A DNA stretch of 64,000 nucleotides. Origin: Isoetes taiwanensis (lineage: Eukaryota > Streptophyta > Lycopodiopsida > Isoetales > Isoetaceae). The first letter of the stretch is position 1. Every line of letters starts with the position of its first letter. Shown piece after piece: positions 54,237 to 64,000 of the stretch. The translations under genes and the position numbers were made by a program. The stretch is taken from assembly GCA_021234155.1 (NCBI GenBank), contig JAJEKV010000142.1:372001-436000 (forward strand), in the 5' to 3' direction. The notes beneath the pieces are model-generated. The model was not told where the DNA came from. It did no database searches and was given only the letters and a program-made list of their open reading frames with translations.

Positions 54237-55108
54237 AGTTCCCCACGATCGATGGGATTAGCCTTCCAGAGACTAATCAGGAAGCCTGGCTTCCTCTTGA
54301 TTCCTTCCAAAAGAATCGAATGATCCTTTGCACACAAGGATCAGTGAATTATCTCCCTGAGATAATTCCTTTGATGCAAGCCCACTCTTGCCAGCAATAC
54401 TGCAGCCAATGTAACCCACTCCGTTCCACTCCAATTACAAGTGAATCTCTTGTAAGAATGTGCAAACATTCAGCCCGGATTGCTTCCCTAATATCCAGCC
54501 ACCCCCAGGGTGCTTCAGGGATCAAAACCGTGCTCAAACAGGTCGGATTTGGCTGGAGAATACCAGAGACTACTTGGCTGGTCTGTAACAGCAGCAAAAC
54601 AGCAAATTTCAAGCCTTTATCAATTCATGGGTCCTCTCCAAATCGAGTTATCAGCCCTTAAATAGGGCTGAATCCCTTGCTGCATGGCTTCTCATGCAGA
54701 TCCGACCACTTACAGGTGGCTTTCATGCTCAGGCATGGCTGAATCTGAGCGTAGATGGCTTGGCTGCCCCTCATATTGCTTGATATCAGGCCCAACCCAA
54801 AAAGCTTCGAGCCTTTTGCCCCTTTTTTCTGATTGGTCCAATCCCCACCAACCATAAGGTGCCACATGGGTACATTAACATTTATTTTAATGTCCCACCT
54901 TAGCATAGCTAATGTTTTATTACTAACATTAAATGTTGTGCCCCTAGGGCCAACTTTGCTAACCCCGGAACGTCCCCATAGCCCGATAACGAGCTTATGG
55001 TCCGCCGCATAGCTACTATGCCCCCGACATGCTATCGACGGTACCCCCGTGCTCATGGATATCCGTCAGGAGTCCGTAAAAACGGCCACCCCTGGAAGCA
55101 CCTGTAAC
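54237..55108 (-). other. Possible 5' LTR or leader of the minus gypsy
   Basis: Upstream of gag on the minus strand. No second copy exists in the window, so LTR status is unproven. The outer edge may be the tgttacagg at 55100-55108 (minus sense). No clear primer site was found. ORFs here are unsupported. Confidence 0.35.
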
Positions 55109-55109
55109 A

Positions 55110-55638
55110 CAACACATAACAACCAATATATAACAACCATTGACATTAACAACCAACACATAACTACTATTGACATTAATTAACACAACTATTGGGTCCA
55201 ACACATTTAAATTAAAATCCCCCTTAAACCCCCTTTGGTTTGGGTGCATATTCACACGGGGGGCGACTTCGGTCAACGAGAGATGTTGGATAGGCATATT
55301 CATCCTTTATTCCTTAATCTACACCGTACGTAAAGTTCCTCGTTTGTGGGGTATGCAAGTACAAAATTTGCTATACTGTATAACAAGATTCGCAAAATAC
55401 TATAAGATTTCAAGCGGAATACTATATGGTGTTGATTTTGTACGCACAAAATACAATTATGAGGGCTCTCGCTGCCCTACGTCACCCCCCGTGTGAATAT
55501 GCACCCAAACCAAAGGGGGTTTAAGGGGGATTTTAATTTAAATGTGTTGGACCCAATAGTTGTGTTAATTAATGTCAATAGTAGTTATGTGTTGGTTGTT
55601 AATGTCAATGGTTGTTATATGTTGGTTGTTATGTGTTG
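55110..55638. repeat. 529-bp foldback element with 158-bp inverted arms
   Basis: Left arm 55110-55267 and right arm 55481-55638 are near-perfect reverse complements. Both contain tggtttgggtgcatattcac or its complement next to a cccccc run at the inner end, and aacaaccaacacataac-type units at the outer end. The 213-bp centre is unique and AT-rich. It has the shape of a MITE or foldback transposon. No clear target-site duplication was found. Confidence 0.88.
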
Positions 55639-56379
55639 GTTGTTATGTGTTGGGGGATTTAATTTTTATATGTTGGATGTTAATGGTTTGTGTTGCAAAA
55701 AAAAAAAAATTTGGCCCATTCGGGGCCTTGGGGACGTCCCCTCCCCCCCCCCGCATGTGACAAAAAATTTAGAATTCAAACCAGAAAAAAACTAGAATTC
55801 ATTTGAGGCTTTCATCACCTGTAGCTTTTGAATTTCATCACAATAAAACAAATAGAACATAAGTAAAAGTTACCATAAAAATAGAGCAGATTGATCCCAT
55901 TATTCTGAAAGTCATAAAGTTTGCAACACCCATACACAAACATTTTTCAACTGGAATTTAACAGCAGCCTTTGGCCTCCATGGATTCTTGTGGTGAGAAA
56001 CCAAAGTGGGAAACTTTTCTGCTTGTTAGCACAAGGATCTAGAAGCCTTGGAATTTGCTTAATAACTACCTCAAAATCTAAAAATGCATGGTAATTTTTT
56101 TGCAAGCTTCATTCGGAATGAGCCATAAAACAATATCCAATAGCGCTGGTAGGTTGTGAAAGCCTACCAAACCCGGCTGAAAAATTGCTGTTTTAGCATA
56201 GATAACTTAACCAAACATATCCATATCATACACTATCAAAAAGATCTCGGAGAGAGCTTTCCAACGCAATAAAAATCATCTCAAAGCAGAGCTACGGATC
56301 AAAGCGTTATGATAAGAAATGTGTGTTCGGAAGGGGCGCACTACATGCGCCCTTCAAGCCTTTCATATGTGCCCATTAT
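55639..56379. other. No gene seen
   Basis: Continues for about 50 bp with gttggatgttaatgg-like units related to the foldback arm, then a 13-base A-run (about 55696-55708) and a C-run (about 55745-55754). The remainder is AT-rich unique sequence. Confidence 0.5.
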
Positions 56380-56638
56380 GCACCACACACACAAAAAGAG
56401 GGCTTTTGTTGTGCACCACACACACAAAAAGAGAGCTTTTGTTGTGAGCCATTGGTTATTGACCATTATGCACCACACGCACAAAAAAAGGGCTTTTGTT
56501 GTGAGCCATTGGTTGTTGCCCATTATGCACCCACACACAAAAAGAGGGCTTTTGTTGTGAGTCATTGGTTGTTGACCATTATGCACCACACGCACAAAAA
56601 AAGGGCTTTTGTTGTGAGCCATTGGTTGTTGACCATTG
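56380..56638. repeat. 57-bp minisatellite, five units
   Basis: Units start gcaccacac at 56380, 56413, 56470, 56527 and 56583. The first is a 33-bp partial unit; the others are 56-57 bp. Each holds cacaaaaa, gggcttttgttgtg and a ccattggttgttgaccat palindrome-like segment (ATGGTCAAC.. theme). ORFs across it on both strands are translations of the repeat only. Confidence 0.9.
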
Positions 56639-57821
56639 AAAAAAAAAGCTAAAATCAATGGCTCAGAAATGGTGCACTCTAGATGTACGCATTAGTACAT
56701 CCATTTGAATACATCACGAAATCATAGGAAAACCTTAGTAAAAAGCGTACAAAAACACAAAGAAAACCCCCTGTTATTATGCTACATATTATGGTAAAAC
56801 ATCCAATTCTACTAAATTCGTTTCTATAAAAATGTTGGAAAAATAGGAAACAATCGCCACCATTTCTATAGTTTAGAAGCAGCTAGAGGATGATAAAGTC
56901 ATCACTGATCATTGCCTAAAGACCATATCTGCAAACAAGTTTTCTGTTTTAGTTTTGATTGTGTTTGTAGCAGGTTAAATGCACAAACCATCATATTTTA
57001 AATATTACTATCAATATAAAGCTTCACTTACAACCCTAGTGGATAAGACATTATAAGAGGACATGAGTATTCAAACTTGATTCAAACATTTCATCTTAAT
57101 TCGATGGAAACCTTATCAATTCAACACAACGGTGTGCAATTCCTATTTGTGGATGTAAAACGAACAATTCCCAATTGAGATCAGCATATTTCAAAGTCAA
57201 CTATAAACCACGTTGCTTATATAAAGGTTGAGCCAACTATTTAGTGCATGTACATCGTAGCAAGACAAAGGAGCTATTTACTTATAGATAGCTAATCCAG
57301 TAACATGTGTATTTGCATTCGTACAATGGATATTAGGGTCCATTATTACATTCAAGATTCAAGTCTTAATCGCCCGAATTGTCAGTACAGATAGCCCATA
57401 ATACTCCATAGAGATTTGATGTTAATTTCTACCATTGTAACTTCATCCCCTGAAAACTACATATTCAAAACATAGCTGCAAACAATCATGACATAGAAAA
57501 TAACAAAGAAGGCATCATGCAAAGTGTACAAATAATTCTATTATACAATTTAAGACTAACTTCGATTGCACTCTATACCTATTCCAACTTAACACCATGT
57601 TTGATAATTCATATTCATATTTATACAGCTTTCAGAATTTTCAAAATCTAATATTAATACCACTATTGCCAAACCAATTTGACATTATCTGCTTTCTTGA
57701 ACTTCTCTCTTGACCATCTTTCAAACTGCACAAGGTGTTATAGAATGTATTTATGCCCCGCAACACCAGGCGCCCGTTACTAGTATTTGTTAGAATAGTA
57801 TAATGTGATATATGTTGGACA
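56639..57821. other. AT-rich stretch without a gene
   Basis: No ORF or repeat of note. Ends at the copia 5' LTR. Confidence 0.5.
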
Positions 57822-58059
57822 TGTTAAGTCATTGTAACTTAACGTTGTACCCCATGGGACATTTTATATTAGCCCATGGGGCCCCTCATTCATTTCTTAT
57901 CTTTTCCCCTATTTGCCACCCAACATGAGGACGTGGCACATATATGTACATCTCACGAGTTAGTGTATACACAAGTTTCTTGCTCCTCCTTTGTTACTTG
58001 GTGCGTCTCCTCTTCTCTCTATAGTATTTTGCTGTTCAGATCATCTTCTCCACTCAACA
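57822..58059 (+). repeat. Copia 5' LTR
   Basis: About 238 bp ending ccactcaaca, two bases before the primer site. The start is approximate. Confidence 0.75.
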
Positions 58060-58061
58060 TT

Positions 58062-58073
58062 TGGTATCAGAGC
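58062..58073 (+). promoter_or_regulatory. Copia primer binding site
   Basis: tggtatcagagc, an exact match to the initiator-Met tRNA primer site used by plant copia elements. Confidence 0.92.
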
Positions 58074-58335
58074 GGTTGTTCCATCCTTGGGTGCTTCATT
58101 CTGTGCAGGAGAGGAAGTATTTTGGGAAGGTTTTTCTGCCTTGTGGAAAACAGAGCATATTTTAACCCTAACTTGTGTTTGAGCCTAAAGAGAAGAATCC
58201 ATCTGTTATGGAGAGTTATGGAGAGTTGCTTGCAGTGTTAACCAAGCTAAAAGCAGCCCTTGAGTGTAAAATCTGAAAGAGTAGGAGTTTGCAGATTTGT
58301 GGCTTTGATTAGAAGAGGCTTGTGTTTTTTTTACA

Positions 58336-59188
58336 ATGGACAACCTGGAAAAGGTGCTCATGAATGAAAAGTTCTTGCTTAAAGGCAAGAACTACTCTAT
58401 TTGGAAGGAACTTGATCTTGCTCGAATTTGGGATGTAGTAGCTGGTGAAGACCAAAAATGAAGATGACAAATGGGAGGAGTTGAACAAAAAGGCTCTGTT
58501 GCTCATCAAACTTGCAGTGGATGATTCCATGCAAAGGCACATATTTGGAGTGAAAAGTGCTAGTGAAGCTTGGCGCAAATTTCAACAAATCTATGAGACC
58601 AAGAATCATACAAGAAAGCAGCTGTTAAGAAATCAGCTTAATAGTCTAAAGTTAAGAGAATGTAAAGATGTGAGTGACTTCATTGCGAAGATCACAGAAA
58701 TTACTGCACAATTGGCTTCCATTGGAGTTGAAGAGGACGAGCTCCTAAATGCCATATATCAAGAAGCACCTGAATATGAACACTTCCTTGATGCTTTTCA
58801 AGCACGGGAGAATGAGCCAAGCTTCGAAGAGCTTGCAGCTGCCCTACAACAGAAAGTCTTGAGATCACAAATCTTGGAACAAACGGAGCAAGTTAATTTC
58901 AGCCAATCAAGGAGAAATTTCAGCCAATCAAGAAGTAGGGGGAGTAGGGATTGAGGAAATCGGAGAAATTTCCAACACCAAGAAGAAGCTACTGCCAAAA
59001 CTAATTCTCAATCTCATCAGTCTCAACAAGGAGAACCTCAATGAGAAAGAGGCCATGAAAGAGGCCGTACAAATAGAGGTAGAGGGAGAGACGAATGTTG
59101 GAGTTCATACTCCAATAAAAATATCAAATGCTATTGTTGTGATGAAGTTGGCCATGTACTGAATGATTGCCCTCTAAAGAAGAGTATA
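58336..59188 (+). pseudogene. gag: Copia Gag
   Basis: ATG at 58336 (MDNLEKVLMNEKFLLKGKNY), then a shift near 58450 into the frame 58445-58954 with WRKFQQIYETKNHTRKQLLR and IGVEEDELLNAIYQEAPEYE, the UBN2-type Gag of plant copia. A stop at 58954 precedes the zinc knuckle CYCCDEVGHVLNDC at about 59131-59172. Confidence 0.88.
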
Positions 59189-59722
59189 TTGAAGATGAAA
59201 CTTAAAAAGGAGTCGCATTACCTTGAAGAAGGGTTGTCGTCAAGCTCAAGGGAGCAAACCTCTACCGCTGCACAAGATTTTGCAATGTTCGTAGATGAAG
59301 TCGATCATGTAAGATACAAGTCTGATAGGCGCATTGCTTGTTTGGATAGTGGCTGCTCAACTCATGTAACAGGTGATGAATCCCTTTTCTCAAAATTCAC
59401 AAAGTATGATGGAGATAAAATCCTTTTAGGAGATGATTCCTCACTAGCAATAGAAGGGAATGGAAATGTAAGAGTGAAAGGAGAAGGAGACGCTATTGTG
59501 GCATTTCAAAATGTCAAACTTGTACTGGATTTAAAGAGAAATCTGCTTTTTGTTGCTTGCATTACTCGTAAGGGTTTCAAAGTTTTCTTTTATGAAGATG
59601 AAGCAATAATTTTTCAGCCAAGTGAAGAATTCATGAAGATGATAAGAAATATGAAGGTGATTGCTCGTGCAAGAAGAGAAGGCAATTTAAATAAAATGGA
59701 GATTGTCCCTGCCCAAAATTAA
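59189..59722 (+). CDS. pol: Copia protease
   Basis: 177-codon frame with ACLDSGCSTHVTGDE, the aspartic protease site with D-S-G intact, then ILLGDDSSLAIEGNGNVRVK. By family knowledge it cleaves the polyprotein. Ends at a stop just before integrase. Confidence 0.85.
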   Translation: MKMKLKKESHYLEEGLSSSSREQTSTAAQDFAMFVDEVDHVRYKSDRRIACLDSGCSTHVTGDESLFSKFTKYDGDKILLGDDSSLAIEGNGNVRVKGEGDAIVAFQNVKLVLDLKRNLLFVACITRKGFKVFFYEDEAIIFQPSEEFMKMIRNMKVIARARREGNLNKMEIVPAQN

Positions 59723-60690
59723 GCCAATATAGTAGCAGGTAGCAATAGCCAATCAGAGATTTGGCATAAAAGGTATGGCCATATCAGTTACAGAAGTTTG
59801 CATACGCTGTCCCAGCAAGGAAATGTGCATGGTTTACCTCAAATACATGACGACAAGCAGGTTTGTGAGCCTTGTGTTCATGGAAAACAGCATAGGGCTC
59901 CGTTTCCTCAAGAATCTGAATTTAGATCCCAAAAACCATTGGAATTAGTGCATGCTGAACTTTGCGGCTTTATACCAACAAACTCCATTGATGGGTCCTT
60001 ATAATTCTTCTTGCTAGTGGACGATTACTCAAGAAGAATGTGGGTTTATTTTCTGAAAACAAAATCAGAAGCTATTTATCATTTCAAAGTCTTCAAGGAA
60101 GAAGTGGAATCTGAAACAGGGCAGAAACTACTCACCTTAAGGACCGATAATGGAGGAGAATTTTTGTCCACAAAGTTTGAACAATTTTGTGAAGACAATG
60201 GGATCAAAAGGCAATTGACAACGCCTCGCTCTGCACAATAAAACGGAGTAGTAGAAAGGCGCAATAGGACAATTTGTGAAATGGCAAATTGCCTAATGGC
60301 TTTAAGGAAGATGCCACATCGTTTTTGGGCTGAAGCAGTACTCACTGCAGTGTATTTATTGAATAGAGCAGGGACAAGAGTTTTAGATGGAAAGACTCCA
60401 CATGAGGTTTATTACAAAGCCAGGTGTGAATCATTTGCATGTATTTGGATGTAAAGCTTATGCATATGTCTTTAAGGAGGATGGCAGGAAGAAATTTGAT
60501 GACAAAGCAAGAGTTTGTACCATGCTTGGCTATAGTTTGAGGGCTAAAGCTTACAGATTATGGGATCCTGCTAAGCAGAAAATAATTGTCTCGGATGATG
60601 TGACGTTTGATGAGAACATGAGAACACTGCAGGTCCAATATCACTCACTGATAAGCAAGAACAAGAGGAGAAATATTCGAATTTCCACTT
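59723..60690 (+). pseudogene. pol: Copia integrase, broken
   Basis: IWHKRYGHISYRSL and CEPCVHGKQHRAPF give the HHCC zinc site. The first catalytic position reads LVHAELCGF, with Glu where Asp is expected. The second is intact (LRTDNGGEF) and the Glu is intact (VVERRNR), but stops lie at 60001-60003 and 60238-60240 and a shift lies near 60410. Not functional as read. Confidence 0.88.
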
Positions 60691-60703
60691 AAATGGCAGC
60701 AAG

Positions 60704-61092
60704 ATGAAGCATCAGATCAAAAGAGGCATGTTACACCTCAATGTCAACCAAAAGAGGCATGTTACACCTCAATGTCAACCAAGAGTTTGGCCCGATAAAG
60801 TGCTTACCTATGAAAGAAGAGCTGGTAATGAAGTAGCAAAAGAAGATATTGTTGAAAAACCAATAGCAAAGTCTGACACAACTCAGTTGAACGTAAAATC
60901 AGCGCCTAGTACCAATGTGGCACCTTGGGCACAAAGACCAATTACAAGAAGCCAAGGCAATATTGAGTCCGAAGCAAGTGCAGCAGCTCATCAATGCAAT
61001 TTTGCCAATATTTATGAACCCACTTCATTTGAAGATGCTAGACATTCTAAGGATGAGGAGTATAAATCCATACTGGTCAACAATAATGGGAA
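60704..61092 (+). pseudogene. pol: Copia integrase-RT linker with a short tandem repeat
   Basis: A 36-bp unit (aaaagaggcatgttacacctcaatgtcaac) occurs twice at about 60717-60780. APWAQRPITRSQGN and YEPTSFEDARHSKDEEYKS then lead into RT, as in plant copia. Confidence 0.7.
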
Positions 61093-62520
61093 TTGGTGCC
61101 AAGACCAAAGGATAGAAATGTCATTGGATGTAAATGGGTCTATAAGCTAAAGTATAATGCAGATGGGACTGTTCAAAGGCACAAAGCCAGGCTGGTGGCA
61201 AAAAGTTTTGCCCAAAGAGAAGGGGAAGATTACTACACCTATGCTCCCGTAGCCAAAACGGAAACAGTGAGGTTAGCCATATCGCTTGCAGCTCAATTTA
61301 TATGGAAGATGTATCAACTTGATGTGAAAAGCGCTTTCTTGAACGGAGAGCTCAAGGAGTTGGTCTATTTGGAGCAACCATCCGGATACAAGCACGAAGG
61401 TAACAATTTTGTTTGCAAATTGAACAAAGCATTATATGGGTTGAAACAGTCATCTAGACCTTAGTATTCCAAACTTGATAGTTACTTGTTGAGCAAAAAC
61501 TTTGTAAGGAGCAGTGCAGATTCCAGTCTCTATATTAAGCATGATGGTGATGACATTACTTTGATCGTAGTATATGTAGATGATCTCATTGTCACAGGGC
61601 AGTTCTCTCAAGTTGATCCAACATGAGATAAAACAATTTGGAGAGTTCTTTGACATGACAAATCTTGGAGAGTTACACTACTTCTTGGGCATTGAAGTGC
61701 AGAAGGCTGCCAATGGAATCTTTATCTGTCAGAAGAAGTATGCAGCAGATTTACTAAGGACATTCCATATGGAGACCGCTAAACCAGCTTCTACGCCAAT
61801 GGAGATAGGCATTAAACTTTCTGCTCACGAGAAAGGTGCAAAATTATGCGATGCAACACTCTACAGGGCATTAGTAGGAAGCTTGAACTATCTCACCGTG
61901 ATCAGACCTGATATATCATTTGCTGTAGGAGTATTGAGTAGATTTTTGGCTAATTCTACTAACACATTGGATTGCTGCTAAGAGAGTGCTGCTAAGAGAG
62001 TGCTGAGATACATCAAGGGAACACATGATTTTAGTATCTTGTACGAATCAAATAGTCGGCTTGATGTAGTTGGATACACAGACTCTGATATGGCTGGTTG
62101 TATGGACACGAGAAGATCCACAAGTGGTTATACAAGTTGGAAATGGTGTTGTAACTTGAAAAAGTAAGAGACAAAGCATTGTTGCAATTAGCACTGCTGA
62201 AGCAGAATATAAAGGTTGTAGCATTGCAGCATTCAAAAATTCATGGAAGAAATTGGGATCAATGACAGCAGACCCACTTGCATTTTCACTGATAATATGA
62301 GCAGCATACGCATTGCAAACAATCCTGTTTTTCATGGCAGAACTAAGCATATTGAGACTACCTAACATTTTGTACGAGAAAAAGTTGAGAATGGAGAAAT
62401 TGATATCCAATACTGCAGGTCAGAAGATCAGATTGCAAATATTTTCACAAAACTATTAGGAAAAGCCAAGTTTGAAGATTTCAGGGTGGCTCTTGGCGTG
62501 AGGAGTCTGGAATATCACCT
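61093..62520 (+). pseudogene. pol: Copia reverse transcriptase and RNase H, broken
   Basis: CKWVYKLKYNADGTVQRHKA, then LDVKSAFLNGELKELVYLEQ (RT motif A) and KLNKALYGLKQS. A stop lies at 61462-61464. YVDD is at about 61575. HYFLGIEVQ, TLYRALVGSLNYL and RPDISFAVGVLS follow. RNase H pieces run to about 62450 with several stops. A 16-bp unit (taagagagtgctgc) is repeated at 61979-62004. A purine-rich aagggggag directly precedes the 3' LTR. Confidence 0.88.
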
Positions 62521-62530
62521 TAAGGGGGAG

Positions 62531-62769
62531 TGTCATTGTAACTTAACGTTGTACATGTTAAGTCATTGTGTAACTTAACGTTGTACCCATGGGACATTTT
62601 ATATTAGCCTATGGGCCCCCTCATTCATTTTTTATCTTTTTCTCTAGGACGTGGCACATATATGTACATCTTATGAGTTAGTGCAATGCACAAGTTTCTT
62701 GCTCCTCCTTTGTTACTTGGGTGCGTCTCCATAGTGTTTTGTTGTCCAGATCATCTTCTCCACTCAATA
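62531..62769 (+). repeat. Copia 3' LTR
   Basis: Begins tgtcattgtaactt directly after aagggggag and ends near ccactcaata. Carries an internal duplication of the first 30 or so bases compared with the 5' LTR. Confidence 0.8.
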
Positions 62770-63001
62770 GTATTTGTTAACAATGTCATGTTTGAAAACT
62801 TGTTTCTTGTATTAAATTTTTGCTCAATGTAACATAGTGTCACAACATATGAAAGCACAGGCTGAAATTTACCAAAATTTCATACTGTGCATTGTTAGAT
62901 TTGATGCATCGAAATTCTTCTAGGAATCAGACCAAATGGAGAGCAAAAATGATCAACAACCATTGATTGATTTAAAATAAATTGAAAGGAGCGCACAAAT
63001 G

Positions 63002-64000
63002 ATTCAGCCCCTCTAGATTTTTCTCTTGCTGACATGTAACTTCAGCAGTCTTGTACATCTTTTGCAACTTTAACAAAGCATTCACACTATCTTCATCAAG
63101 TGAGGGATTGGAGTACAATATCTTCAGCTCAGCTAAACATGGGCAGCAAGATTAGAGGATACATAATTTCGTAAGTGAATGCTGGTTTAAAAGCCTCATA
63201 CCAACCCAAACTTTTTTGAGATTTAATAATCGCGCACTTTGGTAAGACACCCCAACTAGGAGATGTGTGAAAAAGCTTTCTGATAGGTAAAGTGCTTCAA
63301 CCAAGCTAATCATCATGATAAATGGTGTCATGAATGCTATGACACTTAACGGGGCAAGCATGTGCAAATGATATGGGACATCCAAATCTTTGATACACTT
63401 TAGAGCTGGTGTGCTACATATACAAGCCTCTATGAACTTAATATCTGGAGAGTTGAGTAAGCTGATGTTTGTGGCGAATGGCAATACAAGAGTCAAATGG
63501 GTGAGATTAGGGCAACCTATGACCACAGACTGAGTTGGGACTTTTAACTTAAGCTTCTTGAGTGAAGGACAAAGACGCAAAAATGTAGCTAAATTTTCAT
63601 CGCTTATTTCCAACAACATTAAGCAGCAAGTTTCCAGTTTGATTAACGGACTAGTAGCAGCTCTAGGCATATCAAGAGTTTGGCACTGAATTCTTAGGTC
63701 TACAAGGTTCTGGCAATTCAATAAACAAACGGGGTGAAGAGGGGCTGTTATGACCATGACAGTAAGACTATGACGCATAAGACTTATCCAAGATGACAAA
63801 CAATTCGCCAAAGACGACTTTTTTCCTAATGTAACCACAAGTTTGGATATATTGCGATTGATGCAAAGATACCTCCATACAGTTTGCTCTTGATCCTTTT
63901 CTGAAATATTTAGGACGTCCAATTGTGTGCAGATGGTGCGCCATCTCTTGCAAACAAGCTCGCAGCATCCTAGACAGACCGCAGTTTCTCAAAGATTATT
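63002..64000 (-). pseudogene. F-box/LRR pseudogene, second copy, runs off the window
   Basis: Closely matches the gene at 7169-8239 from the F-box to the C-terminus. The F-box is broken: near 63966-63975 a block of 7 bp is missing compared with the first copy, shifting the frame inside the domain. A stop codon (taa on the minus strand, near 63153) interrupts CIL*SCCP where the intact copy reads CILLSCCP. There is also a small in-frame insertion (SFFTHLLVG). Flank similarity continues at 62770-63001, matching about 6876-7168. The start codon lies beyond the window. Confidence 0.9.

Larger units (their letters stand above)
49745..55108 (-). mobile_element. Ty3/gypsy element, minus strand, truncated
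   Basis: On the minus strand, order from high to low coordinate is leader or LTR, gag, protease, RT, RNase H, integrase. The integrase C-terminus and any 3' LTR are missing: recognisable sequence ends near 49745. No second LTR copy is found, so the LTR boundary at the other end (possibly 54240-55108) is unproven. Integrase is intact in one frame, the rest broken. Confidence 0.8.
57822..62769 (+). mobile_element. Ty1/copia element, decayed
   Basis: Domain order gag, protease, integrase, RT, RNase H defines copia. The LTRs (about 57822-58059 and 62531-62769) share ttaacgttgtac, gacattttatattagcc and cttgctcctcctttgttac blocks but differ clearly, so this is older than the gypsy at 16-26 kb. The 3' LTR has an internal repeat of tgttaagtcattg. 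Multiple stops and shifts. No clean target-site duplication; tagtatttgtta occurs near both outer edges. Confidence 0.9.

Noticed and set aside
55493-55795. ORF of about 100 aa across the foldback and A-run
   Set aside because: Translation of the inverted repeat and simple sequence.
56309-56658. ORFs on both strands with repeated HHTHKKRAFVV-type units
   Set aside because: These are translations of the 57-bp minisatellite in all frames.

Overview
Eukaryotic nuclear DNA, best read as a land plant with a large, repeat-rich genome. Nearly everything recognisable is a transposable element or its debris. The clues to the host are a single-exon F-box/LRR gene, an ATL-type RING-H2 fragment, LTR elements with plant-type primer sites (TGGTATCAGAGC class), a Tat-like gypsy element with an extra RNase H, a gypsy/chromodomain element whose polymerase resembles the Tcn1-like chromoviruses, and a reverse transcriptase (RT) fragment of a non-LTR, non-retroviral type. 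The last two are mostly associated with non-seed plants, so a fern, lycophyte or bryophyte is my inference; the species cannot be fixed from the sequence.

Layout. 1-6.1 kb: decayed, unrecognised coding remnants and GC-rich inverted repeats. 6.1-8.2 kb: F-box gene (minus) with its downstream flank. 8.28-10.65 kb: a foldback DNA transposon about 40 bp upstream of the F-box start codon; it carries a broken ATL RING-H2 gene fragment and an array of about fourteen 29-bp palindromic units. 12.6-13.4 kb: RT fragment. 13.4-26.9 kb: an LTR element of an odd family (element A, minus) whose LTR is split by a complete gypsy element (16108-26586, TSD cttcc). 26.9-27.4 kb: a second copy of the F-box downstream flank. 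27.5-28.4 kb: exon-like remnants of an acidic nuclear-type protein, cut by a complete minus-strand LTR element (element B, 28398-39128, TSD cactt). Element B has no visible polymerase but encodes a histone H3-like fold and five copies of a 70-bp double-stem hairpin. 39.5-40.0 kb: an unknown 151-aa ORF. 40.2-46.1 kb: a decayed chromovirus (TSD ggtac). 46.2-49.5 kb: a broken multi-fragment gene of transposase type (minus). 49.7-55.1 kb: a gypsy element (minus) with an intact integrase ORF. 55.1-55.6 kb: a 529-bp foldback. 56.4-56.6 kb: a 57-bp minisatellite. 57.8-62.8 kb: a decayed copia element. 63.0-64.0 kb: a pseudogene copy of the F-box gene, running off the window.

The order of events can be read from nesting. 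A segment holding the F-box gene and its flank was duplicated. The second copy now lies in two pieces (26883-27410 and 62770-64000) separated by about 35 kb, mostly mobile DNA. Elements A and B are the same family, with related 1.5-kb LTRs, but carry different non-polymerase ORFs. That family, and in particular the H3-like ORF, is the most unusual thing here. Many reading frames are broken by one-base changes. Between the two LTRs of element B the differences concentrate at CAG/CTG versus CGG/CCG, so either methylation-linked decay or a methylation-linked sequencing artefact should be kept in mind when reading any frameshift in this window.
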